64,000 nucleotides of DNA, taken from assembly GCA_902363595.1 (NCBI GenBank), contig CABJAP010000003.1, positions 62,001 through 126,000 of the forward strand, read 5' to 3'. The translations under genes were made by a program, and so were the position numbers. Below the pieces are notes generated by a model. It did not search any database. It saw only the letters and a program-made list of their open reading frames with translations, and was not told the DNA's origin. Every line of letters starts with the position of its first letter. Positions within the stretch are counted from its first letter, which is position 1. This stretch comes from Clostridia bacterium (GTDB lineage Bacteria; Bacillota; Clostridia; Peptostreptococcales; Anaerovoracaceae). Positions 26,012 through 34,837 of this stretch are shown one piece after another.

Positions 26012-26469
26012 TATCGGGCCTGCTCATTCTTGGCGGGAGCAGGCTTTGCCGGCTGCGTCTTGACCTTGCCAGCGTTTTCTTTCAGGGCGCCGGTCAGGGA
26101 AGGTTTCTCCGCCGCTCCCTTTGTCGCTTCAAGGGTGGCCTGCAAATTTTCAATCGCCTGGCCGTACCCTTCAATCAGGGCGTCGTTAAGCTGCCTGCGG
26201 AAATCCGCCGTCACCGGCCAGCAAACATCCCTCCATTTTCCCTGCTTATCCTGGGTAGAGGGCATGTTGACATACAGCCCCTTTTCGCCGGAGCAGATAC
26301 GGAAGCCGTCAATCTTGAAGCTGTCGCCGATAGTCACATTGGCGTAAGCCAGCAGGTTCCCCATCGGGGCAATCGGGCGCACAGTTACATCCAGCTTCAA
26401 GCCTCCGCCCGCCTGATTCTCCGCCACCTGTACCTCCGGCTGCATGGATTCATTGTTTGTCTTACTCAT
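26011..26469 (-). CDS. SpoVG-domain protein
   Basis: A protein of 152 residues. The SpoVG fold spans about 25-95 (KLDVTVRPIAPMGNLLAYANV, FKIDGFRIC, KGLYVNMPS), followed by an Ala/Lys-rich tail. SpoVG proteins bind nucleic acid and regulate gene expression and septation; this copy is an ICE-borne paralogue with an extended C-terminus. It sits between TrbL and the MT-A70 methylase in the transfer operon. Confidence 0.88.
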   Translation of the reverse strand: MSKTNNESMQPEVQVAENQAGGGLKLDVTVRPIAPMGNLLAYANVTIGDSFKIDGFRICSGEKGLYVNMPSTQDKQGKWRDVCWPVTADFRRQLNDALIEGYGQAIENLQATLEATKGAAEKPSLTGALKENAGKVKTQPAKPAPAKNEQAR

Positions 26470-26513
26470 ATAAAAAAGTCCTCCTTCTTGTTAAAATGTA
26501 GGTTGGTTACACG

Positions 26514-27377
26514 CTAATGCGAGTTAAAAATGCTTTTGGATAGCGAGCCTGTCTTAAACAGGGCAAAGGCCAGCAGGACCGTATAGCCTGCCGTGCCCCA
26601 GATCGCACCGTGAATGTCGCCGGAAGAGGGGATCGACTGGACCAGCACCGCATAGATTGCGACGCAGACCAGGATTAGGAACCCCTGGAAACCTAAAGCA
26701 AACAGGGAGCGCAGGTAATTTGTCCCCATCTGCCCCCATTCACGGTTTGCCATTGTGGAAAAGGGTATGGGTGCCAGGCTGACCGTAAGATATATCTCGA
26801 TCATACGGCCATACACAATGACAAAGATCACGATAGACAACACCCACATGCACAGGTTGATAATGTTGGTCTCCAGCCACAGGCCGATCAGCTCCCACAT
26901 CCCCATTGCCTCAAGCTGCGTCTCCAGGTCGGCCAGCGCAGCGGTAACATCCATGTTCCCGTTTATTACGCCGGCGCTTCGGCTCACCACATTCTGGGCG
27001 ACGTCAAACACCGCCATGACGATAGTAAAACAGTTGGTGAGCAGGTATGTGGCAACAAAGGTTTTGAAAATCCACTTGAAGATGTTGAACGTATCAAAAT
27101 CGTGCATGTTGTTCTTTTCAAGGATCATCTGGATCAGTTCATATACAAGAACAAAAGTCAGGATAATTCCCGCAATGGGAATGACGACGGTTTCAGAAAG
27201 ATTCTGGATCATACTGAACACGCCGCCATTCCACCCCTGCGGAGTCTGACCTACCTGCGAGGCCACATCCGAGACCTGGCTGTTGACGGACTCAAAGATA
27301 CCGGTGTATTGTCCTGTAATCGCTTCGATTAAGCCCTCTTTAATCCAGTCTGTTATCCTTTCAAACAGACTGCCCAT
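26514..27377 (-). CDS. TrbL/VirB6-like conjugal transfer membrane protein
   Basis: A protein of 287 residues with about six membrane helices: a first near residues 67-90, others around 107, 160, 183, 230 and 258. It has an N-terminal amphipathic region (ITDWIKEGLIEAITGQYTGIFE). It matches the polytopic channel subunit placed next to Maff2 in Tn1549-type ICEs. It is the first intact gene downstream of the maff2 gene that has been split by the mobilizable element, so its expression may depend on read-through from that element. Confidence 0.88.
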   Translation of the reverse strand: MGSLFERITDWIKEGLIEAITGQYTGIFESVNSQVSDVASQVGQTPQGWNGGVFSMIQNLSETVVIPIAGIILTFVLVYELIQMILEKNNMHDFDTFNIFKWIFKTFVATYLLTNCFTIVMAVFDVAQNVVSRSAGVINGNMDVTAALADLETQLEAMGMWELIGLWLETNIINLCMWVLSIVIFVIVYGRMIEIYLTVSLAPIPFSTMANREWGQMGTNYLRSLFALGFQGFLILVCVAIYAVLVQSIPSSGDIHGAIWGTAGYTVLLAFALFKTGSLSKSIFNSH

Positions 27378-27383
27378 CGGCTA

Positions 27384-27477
27384 TTAACCGAACAGGCCGG
27401 AGAGCAGCGGAATCAGCGTGGCACCCACCAGCGCAATACCGCCGCCAGCCATAAGCTGTTTCATGCCCTGACTCTTT
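27384..27477 (-). pseudogene. maff2: maff2, C-terminal half (split by the mobilizable element)
   Basis: The minus strand reads KSQGMKQLMAGGGIALVGATLIPLLSGLFG followed by a stop in sections, which is the second membrane helix of a Maff2-family ICE protein. The matching N-terminal half lies 10.8 kb away at 38235-38356. Joining them gives the expected NDNPGA-KSQG reading frame. Maff2 is a tiny membrane protein of the T4SS (VirB2-like position); it is inactivated here while the insertion is present. Confidence 0.88.
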
Positions 27478-27507
27478 ACTGATGTGCGATAAAGAAGTAA
27501 TAGAAGT

Positions 27508-27558
27508 GTAAAAAATTTTGCCGTTCCTATCCGGCACTTAGCTCTTGTGTCGGATAGG
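27508..27558 (-). terminator. terminator behind the serine recombinase gene
   Basis: The arms CCTATCCGGCAC (27526-27537) and GTGTCGGATAGG (27547-27558) pair with one mismatch and a nine-base loop. On the minus strand they are followed by a run of T. It lies only 30-80 bp from the element end and could also be part of the recombinase-binding region. Confidence 0.75.
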
Positions 27559-27566
27559 TCGGGCGG

Positions 27567-29177
27567 TTATTCGGGCAAGTCCACCTTGCCAACAAAAGAA
27601 TAATAAATCTCAATGTCCTGTCTGCGGGTCTTGTTCTCGTCATAGCTGCACTCATGTACAACGATTTTCTCTACAAACTCCCGCAGCAGAGTAGGGGTAA
27701 GTTCTTCAAAGCTGGTATGCCGCCGAACAACATTCATAAACTTTTCTGCGTTCACGGTGGCTTCCTGTGCTTTGGAAAGCTCCGCTTGGATAGCGGCGGC
27801 TTTTTCTTTCAGTTCCCGTTGCTCTGCTTCATAGTCTGCCGACAGCTCTGTGAAACGCTCGTCTGATATGCGCCCGGTCACGCTGTCCTCATACAGCCGC
27901 TTGAAGATAGCGGATAACTCGGCTATGCGTTTCTCGGCGGCTTCCAGTTCCTTTTTCTTGGCGGCGTTCCTGCGCTTGCCCCCGTCCTCGTTCTGCTCAA
28001 TCAAGAGCTTTATAAACCGGGCTTCATGCTTTGCCGCATAGCTGGTCACTTTCCGCAGATTGGATAGTACACCAGCGGTCAAGAGGTCGGTGCGGATAAA
28101 GTGCGCTGTACAGTCATGGGTGCGTTTCTTGTAGTTGCCGCAGATATAACAGTCCTGCTTGCGCTTGTCCGTCTGGTATCGCTGCTGATACATCACACTG
28201 CCGCAGTCTGCACAGAACAGTATGCCGGAGAACAAGCCCACTTCATCATAGCGGTTGGGGCGTTTGCGCTGCTTGCGAAGCTCCTGCACCCGTTCCCATG
28301 TTTGGGTGTCTATGATAGGCTCGTGGTGGTTCTCGAATATCGCTTGCTTTTCCTCCGGGTTTTCTACGCTGTGCTTGACTTTATAAGAGAGTTTTTCCGT
28401 CTTGAAGTTTACCAGGCAGCCCGTGTATTCCCGGTTTTCAAGGATATGCACAACGGTATTGGTTGCCCACTTGCACTCATAGCCGGGGTGGTAGCGGCGA
28501 GTGCTGCCCGTCCTGCGGTATTCCAGCGTCCCCGGCGTGGGGATTTGCTGCTCTGTGAGCATACGGGCTATCTTGGTCGGACCATTCCCGGCAAGGCAGA
28601 AATTGTATATCTGCTTGACTACGGGTGCAGCTTCCTCGTCAATGATGAAATTTTCGTCCTCGTCCATGAGGTAGCCATACACAGGCTTGCTTGTGATAGG
28701 CTTGCCACTCATGCCTTTTGAGCGTTTCACTGCTTTGATTTTCTTGCTCGTATCTCTCACCAGCCATTCGTTAAAGATATTCCGCAGCGGGGCAAAATCA
28801 TTGTCGCCCTGTGCGCTGTCCACTCCGTCATTGATAGCGATGAAGCGGACACCTTTCTGTGGGAAAATCATTTCCGTGTACATTCCCACTTGCAGGTAGT
28901 TTCGCCCTAACCTCGACATATCCTTTACGATAACTGTCCCGACTTTTCCGGCTTCAATGTCCGCAAGCATGGCTTGAAAACCGGGTCTTTGAAAGTTCGC
29001 ACCAGAATAACCGTCGTCCGTGTACCAGCGCAGATTGGAAAAGCCGTTCTGCTTTGCATAGGTTTCAAGGATACGCTTCTGATTGGAAATGGAATTGCTC
29101 TCGCCTTGCAGCTCGTCCTCATGGGAAAGTCTTGGGTAAAGGGCGGTAATTGGTTGTTGGTTGGTCTGTCTTAACAT
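27567..29177 (-). CDS. large serine recombinase (TnpX-like)
   Basis: A protein of 536 residues. An N-terminal resolvase domain carries the nucleophile Ser18 (YPRLSHEDE) and VKDMSRLGRNYLQVG. It is followed by the recombinase domain (about 170-290), a zinc ribbon (CADCGSVM ... CYICGNYKKRTHDC), a coiled coil (about 385-455) and a C-terminal DUF4368-like region. It excises and integrates the element; family members make a circular intermediate. It starts after GGAGG at 29177 and is the last gene before the left end. Confidence 0.95.
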   Translation of the reverse strand: MLRQTNQQPITALYPRLSHEDELQGESNSISNQKRILETYAKQNGFSNLRWYTDDGYSGANFQRPGFQAMLADIEAGKVGTVIVKDMSRLGRNYLQVGMYTEMIFPQKGVRFIAINDGVDSAQGDNDFAPLRNIFNEWLVRDTSKKIKAVKRSKGMSGKPITSKPVYGYLMDEDENFIIDEEAAPVVKQIYNFCLAGNGPTKIARMLTEQQIPTPGTLEYRRTGSTRRYHPGYECKWATNTVVHILENREYTGCLVNFKTEKLSYKVKHSVENPEEKQAIFENHHEPIIDTQTWERVQELRKQRKRPNRYDEVGLFSGILFCADCGSVMYQQRYQTDKRKQDCYICGNYKKRTHDCTAHFIRTDLLTAGVLSNLRKVTSYAAKHEARFIKLLIEQNEDGGKRRNAAKKKELEAAEKRIAELSAIFKRLYEDSVTGRISDERFTELSADYEAEQRELKEKAAAIQAELSKAQEATVNAEKFMNVVRRHTSFEELTPTLLREFVEKIVVHECSYDENKTRRQDIEIYYSFVGKVDLPE

Positions 29178-29288
29178 AAAATCCTCCGTTTCCGACAGCC
29201 AGCCCCACTATTCCGTACCTTGATTGTACCACATGGGGCGGCTGTCTGTATAGCGGCAAAAGCGTCAAATCTGCTTCTTTATGGTCGG

Positions 29289-29477
29289 TCAAATCGCCGT
29301 TTTTTGTGTAGTAGCTTCCGCTTCCAGCACTTTCATCATCTTGTCGGCTGCGGTGTCGGTTGCGCCCTGCTTGAAGAAGCCGGAAACGGTAAGGACGGAG
29401 TTGCCCATGCGGATTTCCGTTACACAGTCCGGGCGGCGGTCTGTTTTGGTGGTGCTTGTCTGTTTGGTTTCTGTCAT
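29289..29477 (-). CDS. tnpW: TnpW family small protein
   Basis: A protein of 62 residues with the family core CVTEIRMGNSVLTVSGFF and a helical tail (DKMMKVLEAEA). TnpW proteins accompany Tn4451/Tn4453-type elements; their function is unknown. The start overlaps the stop of the DnaC-like gene by four bases. Confidence 0.8.
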   Translation of the reverse strand: MTETKQTSTTKTDRRPDCVTEIRMGNSVLTVSGFFKQGATDTAADKMMKVLEAEATTQKTAI

Positions 29478-30331
29478 AGGCTCTCCTTTCGCTGCTTCAT
29501 CAGTTGCTTTAATCGTTCCAGCTTTTCCTGTGCGGTTTCCTTTCGGAAGTTGCTACCCGTGAAGCGGACGGGGGCGCACATGGAAGTCAGCCTGTCATAG
29601 ATACGGGCGTGGGGCGTGTCCTGCGGGTGCTGCAATTCCTCCAGCGTGAGGTTGGTCGTGGCGATCAGCGGCTTGCCGCTTCGGTAACGGCTGTCAATCA
29701 CGCTATAAACCTGTTCCAGCCCGTATTCTGTCCCTCGCTCCATACCGAAATCATCAAGTATCAGCAGGGGGTAGCTGCAAAGGCGGGAATTATACTCATT
29801 CCTGCCCTCAAAGCTGGCGGCAAGGTCATTGAGTATTGTTGCAAAGTTTGTCATGCAGACGGCAACCTCTTTCTCCATAAGGGCGTTGGCGATACAGGCG
29901 GCAAGGTAGCTTTTTCCTGTCCCCACGCCGCCCCAGAACAGGTAGCCGATATTTTCAGCCTGCATGGTTTCCCAGCTCTCCACATAAAAACGGGCGGTTG
30001 CGGTCTGCGGGTTTCTGCCGTTGTCATGCTCAAATGTCCAGTTCCGCATAGCAGGGTCGGTAAAGCCCCGGCGTTTCAAGTCCTCCACTGTTTCAAGGTG
30101 CTTCTGTCGGCTTTCAGCGGCTTCCCGTTTTTCACGGGCTGCCCGCTGGCAGTCGCACTCTGTCGGGTGTCGGTCATGCCCTAACCATTGGGCGGTTTCT
30201 TTTGAAAAATAGGCTTCTTTGGGCGTATGGCACTTGCCGCAGTATAAAAGCCCGTCCTCGCCTGTGTAGTCCTCCGCTTCGGCGGTAGTGGCTGTAATGT
30301 CCGTAATCATAGCTTCAATCTCGTTTTTCAT
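29474..30331 (-). CDS. DnaC/IstB-like replication ATPase
   Basis: A protein of 285 residues from the ATG at 30331, which overlaps the upstream stop by four bases. An N-terminal zinc-finger-like part (CGKC ... CDC, about residues 30-60) precedes an AAA+ domain: Walker A FWGGVGTGKSYLA, Walker B LLILDDFG and the sensor TTNLTLEEL. It probably loads the replicative helicase at the element's origin, with the organiser protein next to it, supporting replication of the excised circle. Confidence 0.9.
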   Translation of the reverse strand: MKNEIEAMITDITATTAEAEDYTGEDGLLYCGKCHTPKEAYFSKETAQWLGHDRHPTECDCQRAAREKREAAESRQKHLETVEDLKRRGFTDPAMRNWTFEHDNGRNPQTATARFYVESWETMQAENIGYLFWGGVGTGKSYLAACIANALMEKEVAVCMTNFATILNDLAASFEGRNEYNSRLCSYPLLILDDFGMERGTEYGLEQVYSVIDSRYRSGKPLIATTNLTLEELQHPQDTPHARIYDRLTSMCAPVRFTGSNFRKETAQEKLERLKQLMKQRKESL

Positions 30332-31071
30332 AAGCTCTCGCCCTCCTTGCATGAATAATCGGGTATGCCCTGTTTTGGGGCAGCCTTGCCTTTGGCAGCG
30401 TCCTCCTGCGCCCACTTGTAAATGGTGGCTGCATGGCTGTGGTACTGCTTCCCAGTGGAAGCGATATGGCAGGAAAGCCGGTCAATATAATACTCCCACT
30501 TGTCGGGCAGCTCTGTTTTCAGCCCGGAAAGCTCTGTATCGGTCAGTATCACATTGTTGTATCTGCCATAAGCAGCGGGGACGGGGTGTCCCGTTTCTCC
30601 CTCTCTCTCTTTTTCTATCTCTATCTCTTTCTCTAACTCTATCTCTGGTGGACGAATGTCGGACAAATGTCCGCCTTTTGTCCGGGGCGGTAAAAGTGCC
30701 TTGTTTTCCAGCCTTGCAGCCCGTTTTCTCTCGGCTTCGGTAGAGGACTGTCCTATCATCAGCTCAATGTCGGTCATATAGAAAGCCCCACTGTCAAGCT
30801 GCTCCACAAGCCCCAACTGCCGGAAAATCTCTAAAGCCCTCTCAACTGTCCCTATCTGATGGCGGGTCAGTGTCGCTATCATCTGCGCTGTGTAGGGGAT
30901 ATGCTCGTCAAGTTGCAACTTCCCGCCGTTTTTCAGCGATTTTAAGTACAGCTTCAAGAGGATATTGGAATATAAAATCCCGTCTTTCATATCTTCCAGC
31001 AGCACAATGGAGTCGCTGTCAAAAAAGTTCTCTTTCAGCTTGAGGTAGTAATACTTGCGGTTATCTGCCAT
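30328..31071 (-). CDS. phage-type replisome organiser / replication initiator
   Basis: A protein of 247 residues from MADNRKYYYLKLKENFFDSD (31071); upstream codons in frame are not supported. The N-terminal domain matches phage replisome organiser proteins (winged helix, residues 1-110). A low-complexity linker of Glu-Ile-Glu-Lys repeats (about 135-150), encoded by a hexanucleotide-like repeat, precedes a DnaD-like C-terminal region. It pairs with the DnaC-like ATPase. Confidence 0.85.
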   Translation of the reverse strand: MADNRKYYYLKLKENFFDSDSIVLLEDMKDGILYSNILLKLYLKSLKNGGKLQLDEHIPYTAQMIATLTRHQIGTVERALEIFRQLGLVEQLDSGAFYMTDIELMIGQSSTEAERKRAARLENKALLPPRTKGGHLSDIRPPEIELEKEIEIEKEREGETGHPVPAAYGRYNNVILTDTELSGLKTELPDKWEYYIDRLSCHIASTGKQYHSHAATIYKWAQEDAAKGKAAPKQGIPDYSCKEGESL

Positions 31072-31273
31072 TGTCCCTGTCCTCCTTTTTCCGGCGTTTG
31101 GAGTAGTAGCGGGGGCAGAGTATGATAACCGCCCGGAAGCTCTGCTTGCAGCTATGGGTACAGCCCCGGCAGAGGTCGTTGTATGTGATACGGTCGCAGG
31201 TGGTATTCCCAACTTTCACTTGCCGCAGGAAAAAAGACCATTCCAGCCGCCGTTTCTTGCTCATTCTTGGCAT
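31061..31273 (-). CDS. small basic cysteine-containing protein of the mobilizable element
   Basis: A protein of 70 residues, very basic, with cysteines in TTCDRITYNDLCRGCTHSCKQ that could bind zinc. AAAGGAG precedes the ATG, and the end overlaps the replisome organiser by 11 bases, so it belongs to that operon. The family is not recognised with certainty; it resembles small proteins found beside the relaxase in related elements. Confidence 0.65.
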   Translation of the reverse strand: MPRMSKKRRLEWSFFLRQVKVGNTTCDRITYNDLCRGCTHSCKQSFRAVIILCPRYYSKRRKKEDRDNGR

Positions 31274-31457
31274 GGGTGCGCTCCTTTCTGCCGTTTCCGC
31301 TGGTGTGACGGTATCGGCGGTAATTCTGTATCATCTCGGTATCATTTTCGGGGTTTTTCTGCCCTGTAAGCCTGTTAAAAAATCCTTTGGTATTGCGGAT
31401 AGGGTACGGGGCAGCCCCCTTGTTCGGTATGGGTTCGGGTACATTTTGGGGTGGTTT

Positions 31458-33080
31458 TTATCGATCCTGTTCCTGCCTTTTCACAGGCTTGCGTTCCCGG
31501 CGTAAAATCTGGTCGATATTGCCCTTGACAGTCTGTAAGCGGCGGTATTCCTCCCGTTTTGCCCGGTAATCGTTGTAGCCGCTGTTTTTCTCTTTGATAA
31601 GGCTTTCAATCTCTGCTTGCAGGGATTTATAGCTCGGCAGCTTGGAAATGCCGTTCTCCCTGAAATAACGGGCGGCTGCGTCTGCTATAATAAAGTCACT
31701 TTCGTGCTTCTGTCGGTAGGCTGCTTTTGCTTTGGCGTTTTTCTGCTGTTTCAGCCCGTCCCGGACAGGGCGGGTCTTGGAATAGGCAAGTACCTGCCGT
31801 TGCAGCTCCTTTTTCCCGTTCAGCGTCTTTTCCACCTGCTTCAGCTCTGTAAGGCTTTCCTGCATGGCGGCATAGGCGGCAGAACAGGCTTCGTCCAGTT
31901 CCTCCGGGGAAGAAAAGCCGTACTGCTGATAAGCGGTAACGGTAGCTGCCATTTGCTTTAGGTTGTGCTTTGCCTCCCAGCGGTCATAGCCCACGCCCTT
32001 GCCCTCGGCTCGCTTGGCTTCCCGGTCAACCATGCGCTGCAAGGTGTTGTCTGCCGGGGTGGTTTTTGCGGCTTTTTCCTCCCGCAAGCGTTCCTTTTGG
32101 GTGTGTGGGTATTCGGGTATGTCTGTGGTCTGTTCGGCGGCTCTGTGGGCGTTCTGCGTGAGCAGGGCAAGGACAGCAGCCTTGTCAAAATCGTCCCCCA
32201 GCTTCCGGGCTGTGATAGGCTTTGTCCTGTCCGGCGTGAGGTAGGAAAGCCGCCCCCGGCTCTCCTTGACGGTCACGCCCTCCCGCAGCAAAAGGGAAGA
32301 AAACTCGTCAAAGCTGGTAGCTTGGGAAAGTGCCTGCCGTATCGTCCGGCGCAGCTTCGCCTTGTCCGTTTCAAACTTGGTGGGCTTGGTCGGCTGTCCT
32401 GCGGCTTCTCTGGCAGCGTTCTCTTTATCAAGGGCAAGCTGCCCTTTCTTTGCCGCCCAGTATTCCCGTTCCGTTATCCGTTCCTTGCTGCCGTTCAAAA
32501 GATCGATTTGGTAAAGCCCCTCCCGGTGGCACATCTCCATGACTTCACTCTTGAAATATTCCATAGCGGCATTGGTGCAGCGGTGCTTGTAGCCCTCCCG
32601 TGTGTCGGCTGGTCTGTCCATGTAGGGCAGAAGCGGGACTTCATAAATCCGCAGGGAGTTGAGGACGATATGCACATGGATATTGCCGCTGTGGTTATGC
32701 CCGTCCGGGTGGGTGCATACAAGGGCTTGGTGTCCGGGGAAATGCTCTTTACAGAACTTCTCGCCCAGCTCCTGCGCCCGGTCTACGGTCAAGCCGTTGT
32801 CTGTCCCGTCCCGTGGGTCAAAGCTGATGATATAGTGGTGGCTTTTCACATCTTCCCGTTTTTGGTTTTTCTCATAGCGAAGATTGGCTCGCATACAGGC
32901 AACGGCGAAATCTTCGTCCCCGCAGTTGATGGAAGAAATGCGGTAATCCTCCCTCGGTATCAGCCGCCCGTTTTCATCAAGAGTGGGCTTCATGGTAAAC
33001 TCGTCATGCTCAAATGTGAGATAGGCTTCCGCTGCGCCATAGTCGGCATTTTTAGAGCTGATATGTTTGAATGTTGCCAA
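31458..33080 (-). CDS. MobL-type relaxase
   Basis: A protein of 540 residues if started at the TTG at 33080 (ATFKHISSKNADYGAAEAY); an ATG at 33110 adds ten residues. The relaxase domain shows the catalytic Tyr region near the start and the metal-binding histidines in HPDGHNHSGNIHVHIVLNS. The C-terminus (about 330-540) is a long basic coiled coil. It nicks the element's oriT so that the ICE's channel can transfer it. It overlaps mobC, the usual partner. Confidence 0.92.
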   Translation of the reverse strand: MATFKHISSKNADYGAAEAYLTFEHDEFTMKPTLDENGRLIPREDYRISSINCGDEDFAVACMRANLRYEKNQKREDVKSHHYIISFDPRDGTDNGLTVDRAQELGEKFCKEHFPGHQALVCTHPDGHNHSGNIHVHIVLNSLRIYEVPLLPYMDRPADTREGYKHRCTNAAMEYFKSEVMEMCHREGLYQIDLLNGSKERITEREYWAAKKGQLALDKENAAREAAGQPTKPTKFETDKAKLRRTIRQALSQATSFDEFSSLLLREGVTVKESRGRLSYLTPDRTKPITARKLGDDFDKAAVLALLTQNAHRAAEQTTDIPEYPHTQKERLREEKAAKTTPADNTLQRMVDREAKRAEGKGVGYDRWEAKHNLKQMAATVTAYQQYGFSSPEELDEACSAAYAAMQESLTELKQVEKTLNGKKELQRQVLAYSKTRPVRDGLKQQKNAKAKAAYRQKHESDFIIADAAARYFRENGISKLPSYKSLQAEIESLIKEKNSGYNDYRAKREEYRRLQTVKGNIDQILRRERKPVKRQEQDR

Positions 33081-33450
33081 CAGCGTCACCCACTTTCTGC
33101 AAAACTTCAAACTTTAGGGCAGCAAGGTCGGAAACCGCCGCCCGTACCTCCCCGGCAAGCTGCGGGTAGGGGCTGTGCCACTCGTTCAGCGTCCGGGCTA
33201 TCTGGTTTAAGTTGCCGCCGATCCTGCCGTATTCGGCGGTCAGTTTCCCGACAGCGGCAAGCAGCTCGTCATTGACAGGAGAAACGGTTATGATGGGGCG
33301 TATGGCTGCCCCGGTTATGGCTTGCCGGATAAACTCGGCTTGGCTCATGTTGTAAGCAGAAAGCCGTTGGGCAAACTCGGCGTATTCTTCCTCGGTCATG
33401 CGTGTTTTGACTACCCGGCTGCGGTGCGGTGTGTTGTATCGTTTTCGCAT
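33052..33450 (-). CDS. MobC-type relaxosome accessory protein
   Basis: A protein of 132 residues from MRKRYNTPHRSR (33450, AAGGAGG upstream). An N-terminal ribbon-helix-helix-like part (VVKTRMTEEEYAEFAQRLSAYNMSQAEFIRQAI) precedes the MobC motif IGGNLNQIARTLN. It binds oriT and helps the relaxase. The structured noncoding region directly upstream is the likely target. Confidence 0.9.
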   Translation of the reverse strand: MRKRYNTPHRSRVVKTRMTEEEYAEFAQRLSAYNMSQAEFIRQAITGAAIRPIITVSPVNDELLAAVGKLTAEYGRIGGNLNQIARTLNEWHSPYPQLAGEVRAAVSDLAALKFEVLQKVGDAVGNIQTYQL

Positions 33451-33560
33451 GGTAAAACCTCCTTTCTGTGCGTGGTGTCCTCTCACTAATAGGAGAAAAA
33501 CGGGGTGTGAAGCGGAACTGTTTTTGAAAAATCCGAAAAAATATTTTGAAGGATTTTTAA

Positions 33561-33666
33561 GCGGCGCAAGCCGCATAAGCAGGGTTTGGGGAAGGCACTC
33601 CCCAACAAGATTCCCGCAGGGGCAAAATGAGCGAAAAGCGAATTTTGGTACTGCGGTAGAATCTTG
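33561..33666. other. candidate oriT of the mobilizable element
   Basis: The noncoding stretch directly before mobC holds three stacked inverted repeats. They are a GCGGC/GCCGC hairpin (33561-33574), a TTGGGGA/TCCCCAA hairpin (33586-33605), and a long nested one. In the last, CAAGATTC+CCGCAG (33606-33619) pairs with CTGCGG+GAATCTTG (33651-33666) around an inner CAAAAT/ATTTTG. Position and structure fit an origin of transfer; the nick site is not identified. The remainder of 33667-33960 shows no gene. Confidence 0.6.
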
Positions 33667-33964
33667 CTCTCCGTGACTGCAAACTTTCTCTCACTTCCGT
33701 CCGCCACTTTTTTGGAAAACTGCAACCACAAAAGTTTGTTTCTCTTTTTCTGCTACTACTAATCCTGTAAAGGGCATTCCTGCCCGCTTTCGCTAAAATG
33801 ACACCGGACGCAGTGGTTTCTACCCGGTGTTGGAGAAATCCTTTCTCTTTGCCCTCTACTACGGGTAAATGCTCCAAATGCCAAACACCAGGGCAGAAAA
33901 ATTCCCTCCTCGCTTACTACTACAACCGGCAGGGGGCAAAATGGCCGGGAGCGGAGCCGGACAA

Positions 33965-34003
33965 CAAAAAAAGCAGTAAATCTTTTTCAAGACTTACTGC
34001 TTT
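33965..34003 (-). terminator. terminator after the regulator pair
   Basis: AAGCAGTAA (33971-33979) pairs with TTACTGCTT (33994-34002), followed on the minus strand by seven T. It lies just behind the small helix-turn-helix gene. Confidence 0.85.
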
Positions 34004-34038
34004 CGCTGGCCGCGTCGGTGGCGGCTGGTATTCAGTTT

Positions 34039-34251
34039 TTATGACTTGTCCGGTGGTTCGTCAAGCCGGAACTTGAATTGACAGTCAATTAACCGCTGCT
34101 TTACATAGTCCTCCACCTCGGCGTTGACCTGCCCGTTCACTTTTGAGAAATAGCGGATATATCCGGCGTAGTGGAGCAGGACAGCGTTCACGGCTTCTGG
34201 GTCGCCCTCACGGGCTTTGAGGATTGTTTCATAGGGGAGAAGTCTACTCAT
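34039..34251 (-). CDS. small helix-turn-helix regulator (Tn916 Orf8-like)
   Basis: A protein of 70 residues beginning LLPYETILKAREGDPEAVNAVLLHYAGYI, the pattern of the short helix-turn-helix proteins paired with sigma-like regulators in Tn916-type and related elements. It overlaps the sigma-like gene by eight bases. Probably controls excision or mobilisation genes. Confidence 0.75.
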   Translation of the reverse strand: MSRLLPYETILKAREGDPEAVNAVLLHYAGYIRYFSKVNGQVNAEVEDYVKQRLIDCQFKFRLDEPPDKS

Positions 34252-34666
34252 ACCGGCTCACCCCCATTTCTTCGCGTAGCCGCTGCAAGGCAAGCTGGAT
34301 ATGCCGCCCCGCTGTGCTGCGTGACCGGCCAATACACGCGCCGATCACGCGCTGCGGCTGGCGCAGAAAGTAATAGCGCAGGATTTCTTCCCGCGTCTGC
34401 TCCGGCAAAACAGAGATCGCGTCGGCAAGGGCGGCGTTGCAGAGCAGGACGGTCTGACCGCAGACGGTAAATGGGTATTCCTCGTCCGGCTCCGACGCGG
34501 CAAACTGGACAAACTTCTCGTTCATCAGATAGTCAAGGGAAACTTGCCGTTCCCATTGCCGTTTAAGCTTCAAAATCTTGTCCAAGGCGGCACAGCGGAT
34601 AACAGTCTTGCAAAAGGCGTTGTACCTGCGCTGGATATATTCTTGATAGGCTATCTGGTCGGTCAT
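34244..34666 (-). CDS. sigma-70-like regulator (Tn916 Orf7-like)
   Basis: A protein of 140 residues from MTDQIAYQEYIQRRYNAF (34666, GGGGAA upstream). The C-terminal region-4-like helix-turn-helix reads LPEQTREEILRYYFLRQPQRVIGACIGRSRSTAGRHIQLALQRLRE in overlapping parts. Elements of this type use such factors to switch recombination genes. Codon use is GC-rich like the other core genes of the mobilizable element. Confidence 0.8.
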   Translation of the reverse strand: MTDQIAYQEYIQRRYNAFCKTVIRCAALDKILKLKRQWERQVSLDYLMNEKFVQFAASEPDEEYPFTVCGQTVLLCNAALADAISVLPEQTREEILRYYFLRQPQRVIGACIGRSRSTAGRHIQLALQRLREEMGVSRYE

Positions 34667-34837
34667 GGAAATTCCCCTTTCTGAATAATAGTGCGGGGCG
34701 GTGGCACTTCTTGCTGTCGCCCCTTGATTGCCTACCAGCAAAGGCGGGCGGGGCTGTCAACGGCTGCGCATATGCGCCGTTCATCTTGACCGTTGACTGG
34801 CTCGGCTGGGTTTGCTATTTACCCGACAAACTTGAAT

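Noticed and set aside
30328..31071. Mobilizable-element initiator as the ICE replication protein
   Set aside because: It lies inside the maff2 insertion and pairs with the DnaC-like gene there; the ICE has its own DUF6017 and toprim genes.
31965..33275. Long rightward open frame (436 codons) opposite mobL and mobC
   Set aside because: Shadow of the relaxase frame; cysteine- and proline-rich nonsense composition and no start site.
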